A DNA stretch of 64,000 bases from Patulibacter americanus DSM 16676. Its GTDB lineage: Bacteria; Actinomycetota; Thermoleophilia; Solirubrobacterales; Solirubrobacteraceae. Numbering within the stretch: the stretch's first letter is position 1; each line of letters begins with the position of its first letter. The translations under genes and the position numbers were made by a program. Below, one piece after another: positions 27,675 through 35,285 of the stretch. The notes below the pieces were generated by a model. It saw only the letters and a list, made by a program, of their open reading frames with translations. It was not told where the DNA came from and made no database searches. The stretch lies in assembly GCF_000420025.1 (NCBI RefSeq), contig NZ_ATUD01000012.1:62001-126000 (forward strand), in the 5' to 3' direction.

Positions 27675-29210
27675 CTACTCGGCGAACACCGGCGGCGTGG
27701 CCTCGGGCGCCGGGGCGTCATCGGCACCCCGCTTGTCCCTCCACAGCGCCATGAGCAGCGCCGGGACGAACGCGAGCGCCAGCAGGGCCAGCGCCCACAC
27801 GAAGGTCGCGGCGAACGCGTCGGCCAGCGGCGACGCGATCGCCGCCCGCTGCGCCTCGCTCATGCCGTGCACGGCGTCGAAGCCGCCGCTGCCGGCGCCG
27901 CCGAGCTCGCCCTTGATGTTCGACGCGAGGATCACGGACAGGATCGCCGTGCCGATCGACGCGCCGGACTGCCGGATGATGTTCATGGCGGTGCTCGTCC
28001 GGGCGATCGCCTGCGGCGGCACGGCCTGCATCGCCGCGGTCATCGTCGGCATCATCGACAGGCCCATCCCCAGCCCGAGCACGAAGCCGAACACGCAGAG
28101 CAGCGCGTAGGACGTGTCCGCCGTGACGAACGCGAACGGGGAGATGCCGACGACGACGAAGGGGATGCCGAAGGCCGCGAGCTTCGTCGGGCCGATGCGG
28201 TCCGAGAGGCGCCCCGCGATCGGCATCGTGATGACGGCGCCCAGACCCTGGGGGACGAGCAGCAGGCCCGACTGCAGCGCCGTGTCGCCGCGGACAGACT
28301 GGTAGTAGAGCGGGATCAGCAGCAGCGCGCCGAAGAACGCGATCGAGAACAGCAGGAACGTGCCCGCCGCCGCGCCCGCCCGGCTGTGGGTGAACAGCCG
28401 GATGTCGATGAGCGGGTCCTTCGCCGTCCACGAGTGGCGCAGGAACCCAACGACGAGCGCGGCGCCGAGCGCGATCGGCCCCCACGAGCGGAAGGCGCCG
28501 AAGCCGTCGCTCGCGGACTCGGCCAGGCCGAAGATCAGGAGCGTCAGGCCGGGGGAGAGCAGCACGAGGCCGAGCCAGTCCAGGCGGTGGGCCCGCTGCG
28601 GCTGGTCCTGGTCGAGCACTCGAAGCGCCGCGAAGAAGGCAACGACGCCGATGGGCAGGTTGATGAAGAAGATCCACCGCCAGGAGACGTCGTCGACGAG
28701 CCAGCCGCCCAGGACCGGGCCGACGATCGGGGCGATCAGCATCGGAATGCCGAGCGCGCCCATGACGCGCCCCATGCGGTGAGGGCCGGCCTTCTTGGTC
28801 ATGATCGTCATGACCGCGGGCATGATCATCCCGCCGCCGATGCCCTGCAGGACGCGGAAGACGATCAGCGAGCCGGAGCTCCAGGCCAGACCGGAGAGCG
28901 CCGAGCCGAGCACGAAGAGCACGAGCGACCACAGGTAGATGCGCTTGGTACCGAAGCGGTCCGAAGCCCACCCCGTGATCGGGATGACGGCGGCCAGCGC
29001 GAGCGTGTAGCCCGTCACGACCCACTGGATCGTGGTGAGCGAGGAGTCGAAGTCCGACGCCAGACGGTCGATGGCGACGTTGATGACCGTGGTGTCGAGG
29101 ATGGACATGATCGCGCCGAGCATCACGACGCCGGCGACGATCCACGTCTCGCGGTCGATCGCGTTGGGCGGGGCGCCGGGAGCGCGCGCGGGAGAGGGAG
29201 GAGCGGCCAT
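27675..29210 (-). CDS. MFS drug/H+ antiporter, DHA2 (EmrB/QacA) family
   Basis: A 511-aa inner-membrane exporter with about 14 predicted helices. The family motif A follows TM2 (GWASDRFGTKRIYL). TM1 carries VVMLGAIMSILDTTVINVAI (motif D1, LDxTVxNVALP), and TM5 has the antiporter motif C-like segment (PMLIAPIVGPVLGGWLVD). The substrate is unknown; drugs, dyes or native metabolites are typical. ATG 29210 sits 8 bp after a possible -10, so the mRNA may be leaderless. No TetR regulator is adjacent. Confidence 0.94.
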   Translation of the reverse strand: MAAPPSPARAPGAPPNAIDRETWIVAGVVMLGAIMSILDTTVINVAIDRLASDFDSSLTTIQWVVTGYTLALAAVIPITGWASDRFGTKRIYLWSLVLFVLGSALSGLAWSSGSLIVFRVLQGIGGGMIMPAVMTIMTKKAGPHRMGRVMGALGIPMLIAPIVGPVLGGWLVDDVSWRWIFFINLPIGVVAFFAALRVLDQDQPQRAHRLDWLGLVLLSPGLTLLIFGLAESASDGFGAFRSWGPIALGAALVVGFLRHSWTAKDPLIDIRLFTHSRAGAAAGTFLLFSIAFFGALLLIPLYYQSVRGDTALQSGLLLVPQGLGAVITMPIAGRLSDRIGPTKLAAFGIPFVVVGISPFAFVTADTSYALLCVFGFVLGLGMGLSMMPTMTAAMQAVPPQAIARTSTAMNIIRQSGASIGTAILSVILASNIKGELGGAGSGGFDAVHGMSEAQRAAIASPLADAFAATFVWALALLALAFVPALLMALWRDKRGADDAPAPEATPPVFAE

Positions 29211-29217
29211 GCGGCGA

Positions 29218-29249
29218 ATAGTACAGTCACACGACCTTTACGGCGACTG
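29218..29249 (-). promoter_or_regulatory. Possible promoter/operator of the MFS gene
   Basis: TACTAT (minus strand, 29223-29218) ends 7 bp before the ATG, which fits a leaderless start. CAGTC (29224-29228) and GACTG (29245-29249) form a spaced inverted repeat in a locally A/T-richer stretch, a possible repressor site. Confidence 0.35.
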
Positions 29250-29281
29250 AGTGTTTACGCGCCACGCCCGCCCTGGCACCA

Positions 29282-29373
29282 CCGCCGCGCCCGTCCGGTT
29301 CGCCGCGCCCGCCGGTTCGCCGCACCCGCCCGGATCGCCGCACCCGCCCGGAGCGCCGCGCCCGCCCGTCCGG
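29282..29373 (+). repeat. Five imperfect tandem copies of an 18-bp unit
   Basis: Units of the form NTCGCCGCRCCCGCCCGG begin at 29282, 29299, 29316, 29334 and 29352. The second and later copies differ at one to three positions. The array is non-coding, between the MFS gene and the DUF4031 gene. Confidence 0.6.
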
Positions 29374-29462
29374 CCCGCCCCGCCCGCCCTCCGCGGACGC
29401 GTCGGGCAGGGGATCCGACGGTGCCGCCGGGCCCCCGGGGCCCGTCCGGCAGAATCGGACGG

Positions 29463-29756
29463 GTGACGGTCTGGGTGGACGACGGGTTCGTGGACGGCGA
29501 TTGGGGCCGCTGGAGCGGCGGCGGGCACCTGCAGGCCGACACCAACGACGAGCTGCACGCGTTCGCCGAGCGCCTGGGCCTGCGTCGCGCGTGGTTCCAG
29601 TCCAAGCCGGGGCGCCCGTGGCACGACCATTACGACCTCACCCGCCTGGGCCGCGAGCGGGCGATCGCCCTCGGCGCGGTGCCGCGTCCCTGGCGCGAGG
29701 CGGCGCGCAGCAACATCGCGGCGCGCCGGGCGGCCCGTTCCGCCGCGAGTGGCTGA
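29463..29756 (+). CDS. DUF4031 family protein
   Basis: 97 aa from GTG 29463. The start VTVWVDDG, then HLQADTNDELHAFAERLGLRRAWFQ, then HYDLTRLGRERAIALGAV, is the DUF4031 signature over nearly the full length. The conserved Asp/His/Tyr set suggests a small enzyme or nucleotide-related protein, but function is not established for the family. It is cytoplasmic and follows the tandem repeat array. A low A+T spacer (29757-29881) separates it from the penicillin acylase gene. Confidence 0.85.
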   Translation: MTVWVDDGFVDGDWGRWSGGGHLQADTNDELHAFAERLGLRRAWFQSKPGRPWHDHYDLTRLGRERAIALGAVPRPWREAARSNIAARRAARSAASG

Positions 29757-29881
29757 TGTGGCCATAAGAAGAATCCCCGGTCCCGTCCGGCATGTACGGG
29801 GTCCACGGACGAATGATGCCCTCGGGGCTGGGGAGCGCTCCTAGTGTCGCCCCGTCAGCACCCCCCGAGACCCGGAGCACC

Positions 29882-32803
29882 ATGAGTCCCCTCCAGCCCC
29901 GCCCAGTCGGCCGTCGCGGACTGCGCGCCGCCGCGGTGACGCTCGCCGCGTCAGCCGTCGCGCTCACCGCGGCCGGCCCCGCGTCGGCGTACGACGCGAA
30001 GGTCACCCGGACCACGGGCGGCGTCGCCCACATCAAGGCGTCCACCCTCGCCGACGGCGGCTTCGGCGTCGGCTACGCCGCGGCGCAGGACAACATCTGC
30101 ACGCTCGCCGACGCCTACCTCACCACGAGCGGCGAGCGCTCCCGCTTCCTCGGCGCGGGCACGAACAACGCGAACGTCACCTCGGACTTCTTCTGGAAGT
30201 CGATCATCGACGACCGCACGATCGAGAAGCAGCTCGAGCGCAAGGCGCCCGACGGCCCGTCCGCCGACGCGAAGGCGATGGCCGCCGGCTACATCGCGGG
30301 CTACAACCGCTACCTGCAGGAGCAGGGCGGCGCCGACGGCATCAAGGATCCCCGGTGCAAGGGCGCCGCGTGGGTGCGTCCGCTCCAGCCGATCGACGGC
30401 TGGCGCCTGGCCAACAGCCTGGGCATGCGCGCCAGCTCGGTGCCGTACCTCGCCGACCTCGTCGCCGCGGCCCCGCCGATCGCGACCCCGCTGACCCGCG
30501 CGGCCCCGGCCCCGGCCGCGTCCGCCGACGAGGCGCCGTCCGCCGCGGAGATCGCGGAGAACCTGAAGGGCTCCGTCCTCGACCCGAATCCCGACTCCGA
30601 GGGCAAGCTGGGCTCGAACGCCCTCGGCCTCGGCGCGAACGCGACCCGGTCGGGCACCGGCATGGTGCTCGGCAACCCCCACTTCCCGTGGCAGGGCAAC
30701 GAGCGGTTCTGGGAGTTCCACCTGCAGGTCGCGGGCGACGTCGACGTCGTCGGCGCCAGCCTGATGGGCTCGCCCGTGGTCAACATCGGCCACAACGAGC
30801 ACGTGGCCTGGTCGCACACCGTCTCGACGGGCCGCCGCTTCACGCTCCACCGCCTGAAGCTCGTCCCGGGCTCGCCCACGAGCTACGAGTACGACGGTGA
30901 GACGGTCCCGATGCGCAAGCAGACGGTGACCGTCGACGTCCGCGGCGCGGACGGCACGCTGAGCCCGCGCAGCCACGACTGGTACTACACGCGGTTCGGC
31001 CGCGTGACGGCGTTCTCGCCGCTCGGCATCACCATGAACGTGCAGGCCCCGGCGCAGCAGACGCCCGCGTGGAGCACCACGACGGCCTACGCGTTCAACG
31101 ACGCGAACGCCGGCAACCTGCGGCTCTTCGACCAGTGGCTCGCGATGAACCGGGCCGACACCGCCCAGGAGCTCGTGCAGTCGCAGAAGGACATCCAGGG
31201 CATCCCCTGGGTGAACACGATCGGCGCCGACGATCGCGGCAACGCGTTCTACACCGACATCTCGGTGACGCCGCACCTGACGACGGACCAGATCATCGGG
31301 TCCGGGAGCTGCGTGCCGGGGTCGAACGGGGTCGCGAGCGTGGCCGACGGGATCGCTCAGGCCGGCAGGGTCAACCGGGTCTACGTCCTCGACGGCTCGC
31401 GATCCGCGTGTGCTCTCGGCAGCGACGACGACGCGGTCGCCCCCGGCATCTTCGGGGCGGCCAAGCTGCCGCAGCGGGTCACGAAGGAGTACGTCCAGAA
31501 CGCGAACGACTCGCACTGGCTCACGAACCCGGAGAACCGGCTGACCGGGTTCTCGCCGATCGTCGGTCTGGAGCCGGGCAACCTCGTTCCCGGCCAGACG
31601 GCCGAGCAGGGGCTGCGCACGCGTCTGGGCGTCGACATCGTCCGGAAGCGCCTGGCCGGCACGGACGGCCTGGGGGCGGCGAAGTTCTCGCTCGCCACGC
31701 TCGAGGGGGCCTGGACGTCGCAGCGCAACCTCGGCGCCGAGCTCATGGTCCCCGGCCTGCGGCAGCTGTGCACGGAGAACACGACCGTGACGGCCACGAA
31801 CGGCGCGACCGTGAACATCGCGGACGCGTGCGCGGTCCTGAACACGTACGACATGACCGGTAGGCGCGACGCCCAGGGTGGCTGGCTCTTCGCCCGCTTC
31901 TACGCCCGCGCGAAGATCGGCAGCAACGGCTTCTGGACGACGCCGTTCGACGCGGCGGACCCCGTCGGTACGCCGTCGGGCCTCAACCCGGCCCTCGGCA
32001 CCACGAAGGCGGCGCTGGGCGACGCGATCCAGGATCTGCAGGCCCGCAGCCTGCCGCTGTCCGCGACCTGGGGCGACGTGCAGAAGTCCACGCGCGGCAC
32101 CGACCGGATCGCGATCCCGGGCTGCAACACCGGGTGCTACCCCGTCACGACGGCGTCGACGAACCCCGCCAACTACGGCGAGGTCACGCACGGGTCGAGC
32201 TTCGTGATGTTCGCCGAGATGGACCCGAAGACGGGCCCGCGGGCGCGGGCGCTCCTGAGCTACTCGCAGTCCGAGGATCCGACGTCCCCGTACTACCGCG
32301 ACCAGACCGACCGGTTCTCGAACTCGGAGTTCCTCGACCTGCCGTACACGGACGAGCAGATCGCCGCGGCGCAGCTGGCCGTCGCGGACGTCGGCGACGA
32401 CGCCCCGCCGGCCGGCGAAGGCCCCGCCGGCCCCGCTGGTCCTCCCGGGACCGACGGTGCTCCCGGGCCGCAGGGTCCGGCCGGCACGCCCGGTCCGGCC
32501 GGCGTCCCCGGTCCCGTCGGCCCGAAGGGGTCGAAGGGCTCGAAGGGCTCCAAGGGCGCCCGCGGGCCGAAGGGCGCGCGGGGTCCGCGCGGGTTCCGCA
32601 CGCAGGTGCGCTCGGTCTCGCGCATCCGCTCCGGTCGCCGCGTCGTCCGCATCCGCGTGACGTCCGGCAAGGCCGTCGCCCGCGGCCGTCGGGTGCTCAT
32701 CCGCGTGGGCGGTCGCAAGTACCAGGCCCGCACCGACCGCCGCGGCATCGCCCGCTTCGTGGTCGGGCCCCGCGGCGTCATCCGGGTCTCGGCGGTCCGC
32801 TGA
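29882..32803 (+). CDS. Penicillin-acylase family amidohydrolase with collagen-like stalk
   Basis: A 973-aa secreted N-terminal-nucleophile hydrolase. ATG 29882 gives a signal peptide ([18 protein letters not shown]). The acylase core runs to about residue 840. The autoprocessing site is G|SNALG, with Ser245 as the predicted new N-terminus and nucleophile, and NPHFPW and [10 protein letters not shown] follow as in AHL/aculeacin acylases. Substrates could be acyl-homoserine lactones, lipopeptides or beta-lactams; not decidable here. Residues about 845-907 are Gly-X-Y collagen-like triplets ([33 protein letters not shown]). A basic beta module ends the protein. The stalk suggests surface display. 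Confidence 0.92.
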   Translation: MSPLQPRPVGRRGLRAAAVTLAASAVALTAAGPASAYDAKVTRTTGGVAHIKASTLADGGFGVGYAAAQDNICTLADAYLTTSGERSRFLGAGTNNANVTSDFFWKSIIDDRTIEKQLERKAPDGPSADAKAMAAGYIAGYNRYLQEQGGADGIKDPRCKGAAWVRPLQPIDGWRLANSLGMRASSVPYLADLVAAAPPIATPLTRAAPAPAASADEAPSAAEIAENLKGSVLDPNPDSEGKLGSNALGLGANATRSGTGMVLGNPHFPWQGNERFWEFHLQVAGDVDVVGASLMGSPVVNIGHNEHVAWSHTVSTGRRFTLHRLKLVPGSPTSYEYDGETVPMRKQTVTVDVRGADGTLSPRSHDWYYTRFGRVTAFSPLGITMNVQAPAQQTPAWSTTTAYAFNDANAGNLRLFDQWLAMNRADTAQELVQSQKDIQGIPWVNTIGADDRGNAFYTDISVTPHLTTDQIIGSGSCVPGSNGVASVADGIAQAGRVNRVYVLDGSRSACALGSDDDAVAPGIFGAAKLPQRVTKEYVQNANDSHWLTNPENRLTGFSPIVGLEPGNLVPGQTAEQGLRTRLGVDIVRKRLAGTDGLGAAKFSLATLEGAWTSQRNLGAELMVPGLRQLCTENTTVTATNGATVNIADACAVLNTYDMTGRRDAQGGWLFARFYARAKIGSNGFWTTPFDAADPVGTPSGLNPALGTTKAALGDAIQDLQARSLPLSATWGDVQKSTRGTDRIAIPGCNTGCYPVTTASTNPANYGEVTHGSSFVMFAEMDPKTGPRARALLSYSQSEDPTSPYYRDQTDRFSNSEFLDLPYTDEQIAAAQLAVADVGDDAPPAGEGPAGPAGPPGTDGAPGPQGPAGTPGPAGVPGPVGPKGSKGSKGSKGARGPKGARGPRGFRTQVRSVSRIRSGRRVVRIRVTSGKAVARGRRVLIRVGGRKYQARTDRRGIARFVVGPRGVIRVSAVR

Positions 32804-32809
32804 GCCTCC

Positions 32810-32834
32810 GGGCGGGGCGCGCGTCGCCCCGCCC
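32810..32834. terminator. Bidirectional terminator hairpin
   Basis: GGGCGGGGCG (32810-32819) pairs with CGCCCCGCCC (32825-32834) around CGCGT, between convergent genes that stop at 32803 and 32834. Confidence 0.75.
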
Positions 32835-33268
32835 TACGTGGCGTGCAGGCCGTCGACGGGCAGGACGCCCGAAGGCGGCCGGCGACCCGCGAGCACCTCG
32901 CGGTCCACGCGCAGGGCCACGAGCCACTCGCCGCGCTCCGCCCGCCTGATCAACGCCGGGCAGCAGGCGCCGCCCTCGCGCCGCAGGAACGACGCGGCGC
33001 CGGCGGCCTCGTCGCGCGGGAGCCACCCCACCACCCGTCCGCCGACGACGACCGCCACGGCGTGCCCGTCGGCGGCGATCGCCGCGTGGTCGGCCCGCAC
33101 GCGCAGGAGCACGGCCCAGGTCAGCCGGACGCGGTCGGGGAACGGCGCCACGACGGCCGCCAGCGCGTCGCGGTGCAGGCTCTCGCCGATGACCTCGAGC
33201 CAGTCGGCACCCGCGACGTCCGCGGCGTTGAGCGGTCCCGGGGTCGCGCGGCGCGGCTGCCCCGTCAT
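32834..33268 (-). CDS. HIRAN-like small protein
   Basis: 144 aa; ATG 33268 overlaps the stop of the upstream coiled-coil gene by 4 bases. The order of elements (WLEVIGESLHRDALAAVV, then a basic strand, then HAVAVVVGGRVVGWLPRDEAAG) follows the HIRAN beta-barrel pattern: the N.VVGES strand, then AV.V..G..VGYLPR. HIRAN domains bind DNA 3' ends or protein partners. Its C-terminal half has a CC pair (GGACCPALIRR). Coupling to the coiled-coil protein implies a two-component assembly. The HIRAN call is from pattern only and is moderate. Confidence 0.6.
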   Translation of the reverse strand: MTGQPRRATPGPLNAADVAGADWLEVIGESLHRDALAAVVAPFPDRVRLTWAVLLRVRADHAAIAADGHAVAVVVGGRVVGWLPRDEAAGAASFLRREGGACCPALIRRAERGEWLVALRVDREVLAGRRPPSGVLPVDGLHAT

Positions 33269-34560
33269 CCGCTGGTCGAGTCGCTCAGGTGCCGTCCGAC
33301 GGGTCCGACGTAGACGCCCCGGGGAAGCCCCGCGAGGTCGGGCTCGGTGCCCTTGACCAGCGCCAGGTACACGCGACAGGTGCGCTGCAGCCCGCGGCCG
33401 GTCGCGACCCGCACGTGCGGGCCGGCCCAGAGCGGGCGGCCCTGGTGCGAGAACTGGTACTCCCGGGCGTTCTGGGCGCGCGCGGTGACGGAGACGTCGT
33501 CGGCCCAGTCGAGCTGCTGCTCGAGGGCGACGTCGCGGATCGGCCGCCCGATCCCCGTCTCCACGTCCCACGCGGCCGCCACGCGGTCGAGCGCCACGAG
33601 GTCGCGCAGGAGCTTCTGCGGCTCCGTGTAGGGCGCGGTGCGCGCGGAGGAGAACGCCCGGTCCGTGTAGATCAGGTGCTCGGCGTGGGCGGCGGCGAGC
33701 TCGACGGCTTGGAGCACGGTGCGGACCTCGGGCAGCTCGTCGGCGCGCAGCGGGGCCGCGTCCTCCGGGTCGACGAGGTCGACGTCCTTGGCCCCCGCCT
33801 CGAGCGCCAGGCGCCGCAGCCGGCGGGCGGAGGTGACGAGATGGTCGCGCTCCGCCTCGGCCGCCTCGCGCGCGTCCGTCAGCTCCTCGAGGGCCACGGC
33901 ACGCTCCTCGAGCTGGGCCTCGAGGTCGAAGACGCGGGCGAGCAGCCCGGCGACCTCGACGTCGTCGTGGCCGGGCACGCCCCCGGGACGCGCCGCTCCG
34001 TCGACGTGCGGGCCGCGCAGGCGATCGCGCTCCGCGGCGACCTGGCTCAGGCGGGCCTGGGTCCGCTCGAGCTCGCCCGCGAGCCGCTGCCGCTCGCCCT
34101 GTTCGGCGCTGGCCTTCTCGCGCTGGCGGGTCTCGCGCTCCTGCGCGCGGGCGACCTGCGTGCGGGCCCGGGCGGCGTCCCGCGCCCGGCGGTCCGCGGT
34201 CTCCTCGGCCTGCCGCCGCGCCGTCTCCGCGGCGTCCCGTGCCGCCGTCAGCAGCCGTCCGAGGGCGCGGAAGGCGGCGGGCAGCGCGTCGGGTGCGCCC
34301 GGGGCCGGAAGGTCCTCGCGGGCGAGCGCCGCGGCGTCCTCCGCCGGCAGGCGGGAGAGGCGCGCGATCCGCGCGGCGAGCGTGTCCGGGGCGAGGGCGT
34401 CGTCCGTGGCGGGGGAGGCCCGGGCGGCCGCGGCCCGGTCGTCGCGCCCGCGACCGCGCCGGCGACCACCGGTCCGGCCGGGCCCGGCGCCCTTCGGCGC
34501 GCGCCAGCCGCGACGGGCGCCGTAGCCGGTGCGCTCCTCGTCGTCGCCGGTGGCCCCCAT
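33265..34560 (-). CDS. Coiled-coil protein of unknown function
   Basis: 431 aa from ATG 34560; an upstream in-frame ATG at 34572 is an alternative. The N-terminal 45 aa is Arg/Gly-rich and probably disordered or nucleic-acid-binding. Residues about 100-260 are a long coiled coil of Ala/Arg/Glu heptads (ARRQAEETADRRARDAARAR). The C-terminal 190 aa is a globular domain (HLIYTDRAFSSARTAPYTEP; EYQFSHQGRPLWAGPH) that I cannot name. It is followed with a 4-base overlap by the HIRAN-like gene. Possibly DNA-repair-related given that partner; inference only. Confidence 0.65.
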   Translation of the reverse strand: MGATGDDEERTGYGARRGWRAPKGAGPGRTGGRRRGRGRDDRAAAARASPATDDALAPDTLAARIARLSRLPAEDAAALAREDLPAPGAPDALPAAFRALGRLLTAARDAAETARRQAEETADRRARDAARARTQVARAQERETRQREKASAEQGERQRLAGELERTQARLSQVAAERDRLRGPHVDGAARPGGVPGHDDVEVAGLLARVFDLEAQLEERAVALEELTDAREAAEAERDHLVTSARRLRRLALEAGAKDVDLVDPEDAAPLRADELPEVRTVLQAVELAAAHAEHLIYTDRAFSSARTAPYTEPQKLLRDLVALDRVAAAWDVETGIGRPIRDVALEQQLDWADDVSVTARAQNAREYQFSHQGRPLWAGPHVRVATGRGLQRTCRVYLALVKGTEPDLAGLPRGVYVGPVGRHLSDSTSG

Positions 34561-34778
34561 CGGGACGATCATCGCAGCCGCGGCCCGGGGGCCCGCCGTG
34601 CGTCGGCGGCCCGTCGACGCCCGGTGCACCGTCACCGTCGGGCCGCCCGTCGCCGTCGGGCCCCCCGTCGCCGTCGGGCCGCGCGCCACCGCGCGGCGGG
34701 CTATCGCGTCGCGTCTGTCCGCCACCGGCCCACGCGCCGGCGATCCGGCCGGCCGCGGCGGGCGCTAGCGTCCCGGCC

Positions 34779-35171
34779 ATGGCACGCATCCCCCGCAGGG
34801 ACGAGCAGCTCGTCTGGTCCAGCGACGGCGGCGACGTCCGCCGGGACAAGGGCAAGGGCAAGGGGAAGGCCCGCGGCGGCGCTCCCGCGGGCGGGGGCGG
34901 GGGAGCCCCGGCCGGCGGCCCCACCGCCGCCGGGTCGCGCGTGAAGGTGCGTCGCGAGACCGCCGGCCGGCGTGGCAAGACCGCCACCACGGTCTCGGGC
35001 GTCCCGCTCGACGAGGACGGCCTGCGCGACCTCGCCGGCCGGCTGAAGAAGCGCTGCGGTGTCGGCGGCTCCGCGAAGGACGGCGTCATCGAGCTGCAGG
35101 GCGACCACCGGGACGTCGTACTCGAGGTGCTCAAGGGCGAGGGCTACGACGCGGTGCTCGCCGGCGGCTGA
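34779..35171 (+). CDS. SUI1/eIF1-family translation factor (YciH type)
   Basis: 130 aa from ATG 34779. A Lys/Gly-rich N-terminal half (KGKGKGKARGGAPAGGG) precedes the SUI1 domain at about 53-130: VKVRRETAGRRGKTATTVSG, then LAGRLKKRCGVGGSAKDG, then IELQGDHRDVV. The GRRGKT and GVGGS motifs are those of bacterial YciH, which influences start-codon fidelity on the 30S subunit. It is divergent from the coiled-coil gene by about 218 bp. It is the best-supported cytoplasmic housekeeping gene in this stretch. Confidence 0.92.
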   Translation: MARIPRRDEQLVWSSDGGDVRRDKGKGKGKARGGAPAGGGGGAPAGGPTAAGSRVKVRRETAGRRGKTATTVSGVPLDEDGLRDLAGRLKKRCGVGGSAKDGVIELQGDHRDVVLEVLKGEGYDAVLAGG

Positions 35172-35217
35172 GCGAGGGGGAGCGCCTGTGCGGCGCATCG
35201 CACAGTGCCATTCGTCG

Positions 35218-35238
35218 ACCGAGATTCAAGGTCTCGGT
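35218..35238. promoter_or_regulatory. 21-bp inverted repeat upstream of the choice-of-anchor gene
   Basis: ACCGAGA (35218-35224) and TCTCGGT (35232-35238) are perfect arms around TTCAAGG, 48 bp before the next start and 46 bp after the SUI1 stop. It could be an operator or a short terminator for the SUI1 gene. Confidence 0.45.
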
Positions 35239-35285
35239 TGCAGCGTCGATAGTTGACGGCCACCCCAGCCGTCGAGATCCGCTCC

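Noticed and set aside
32416-32600. CRISPR-like repetition in the acylase gene
   Set aside because: The repetition is in-frame Gly-X-Y coding sequence, not repeats with unique spacers. No CRISPR array is seen in the window.
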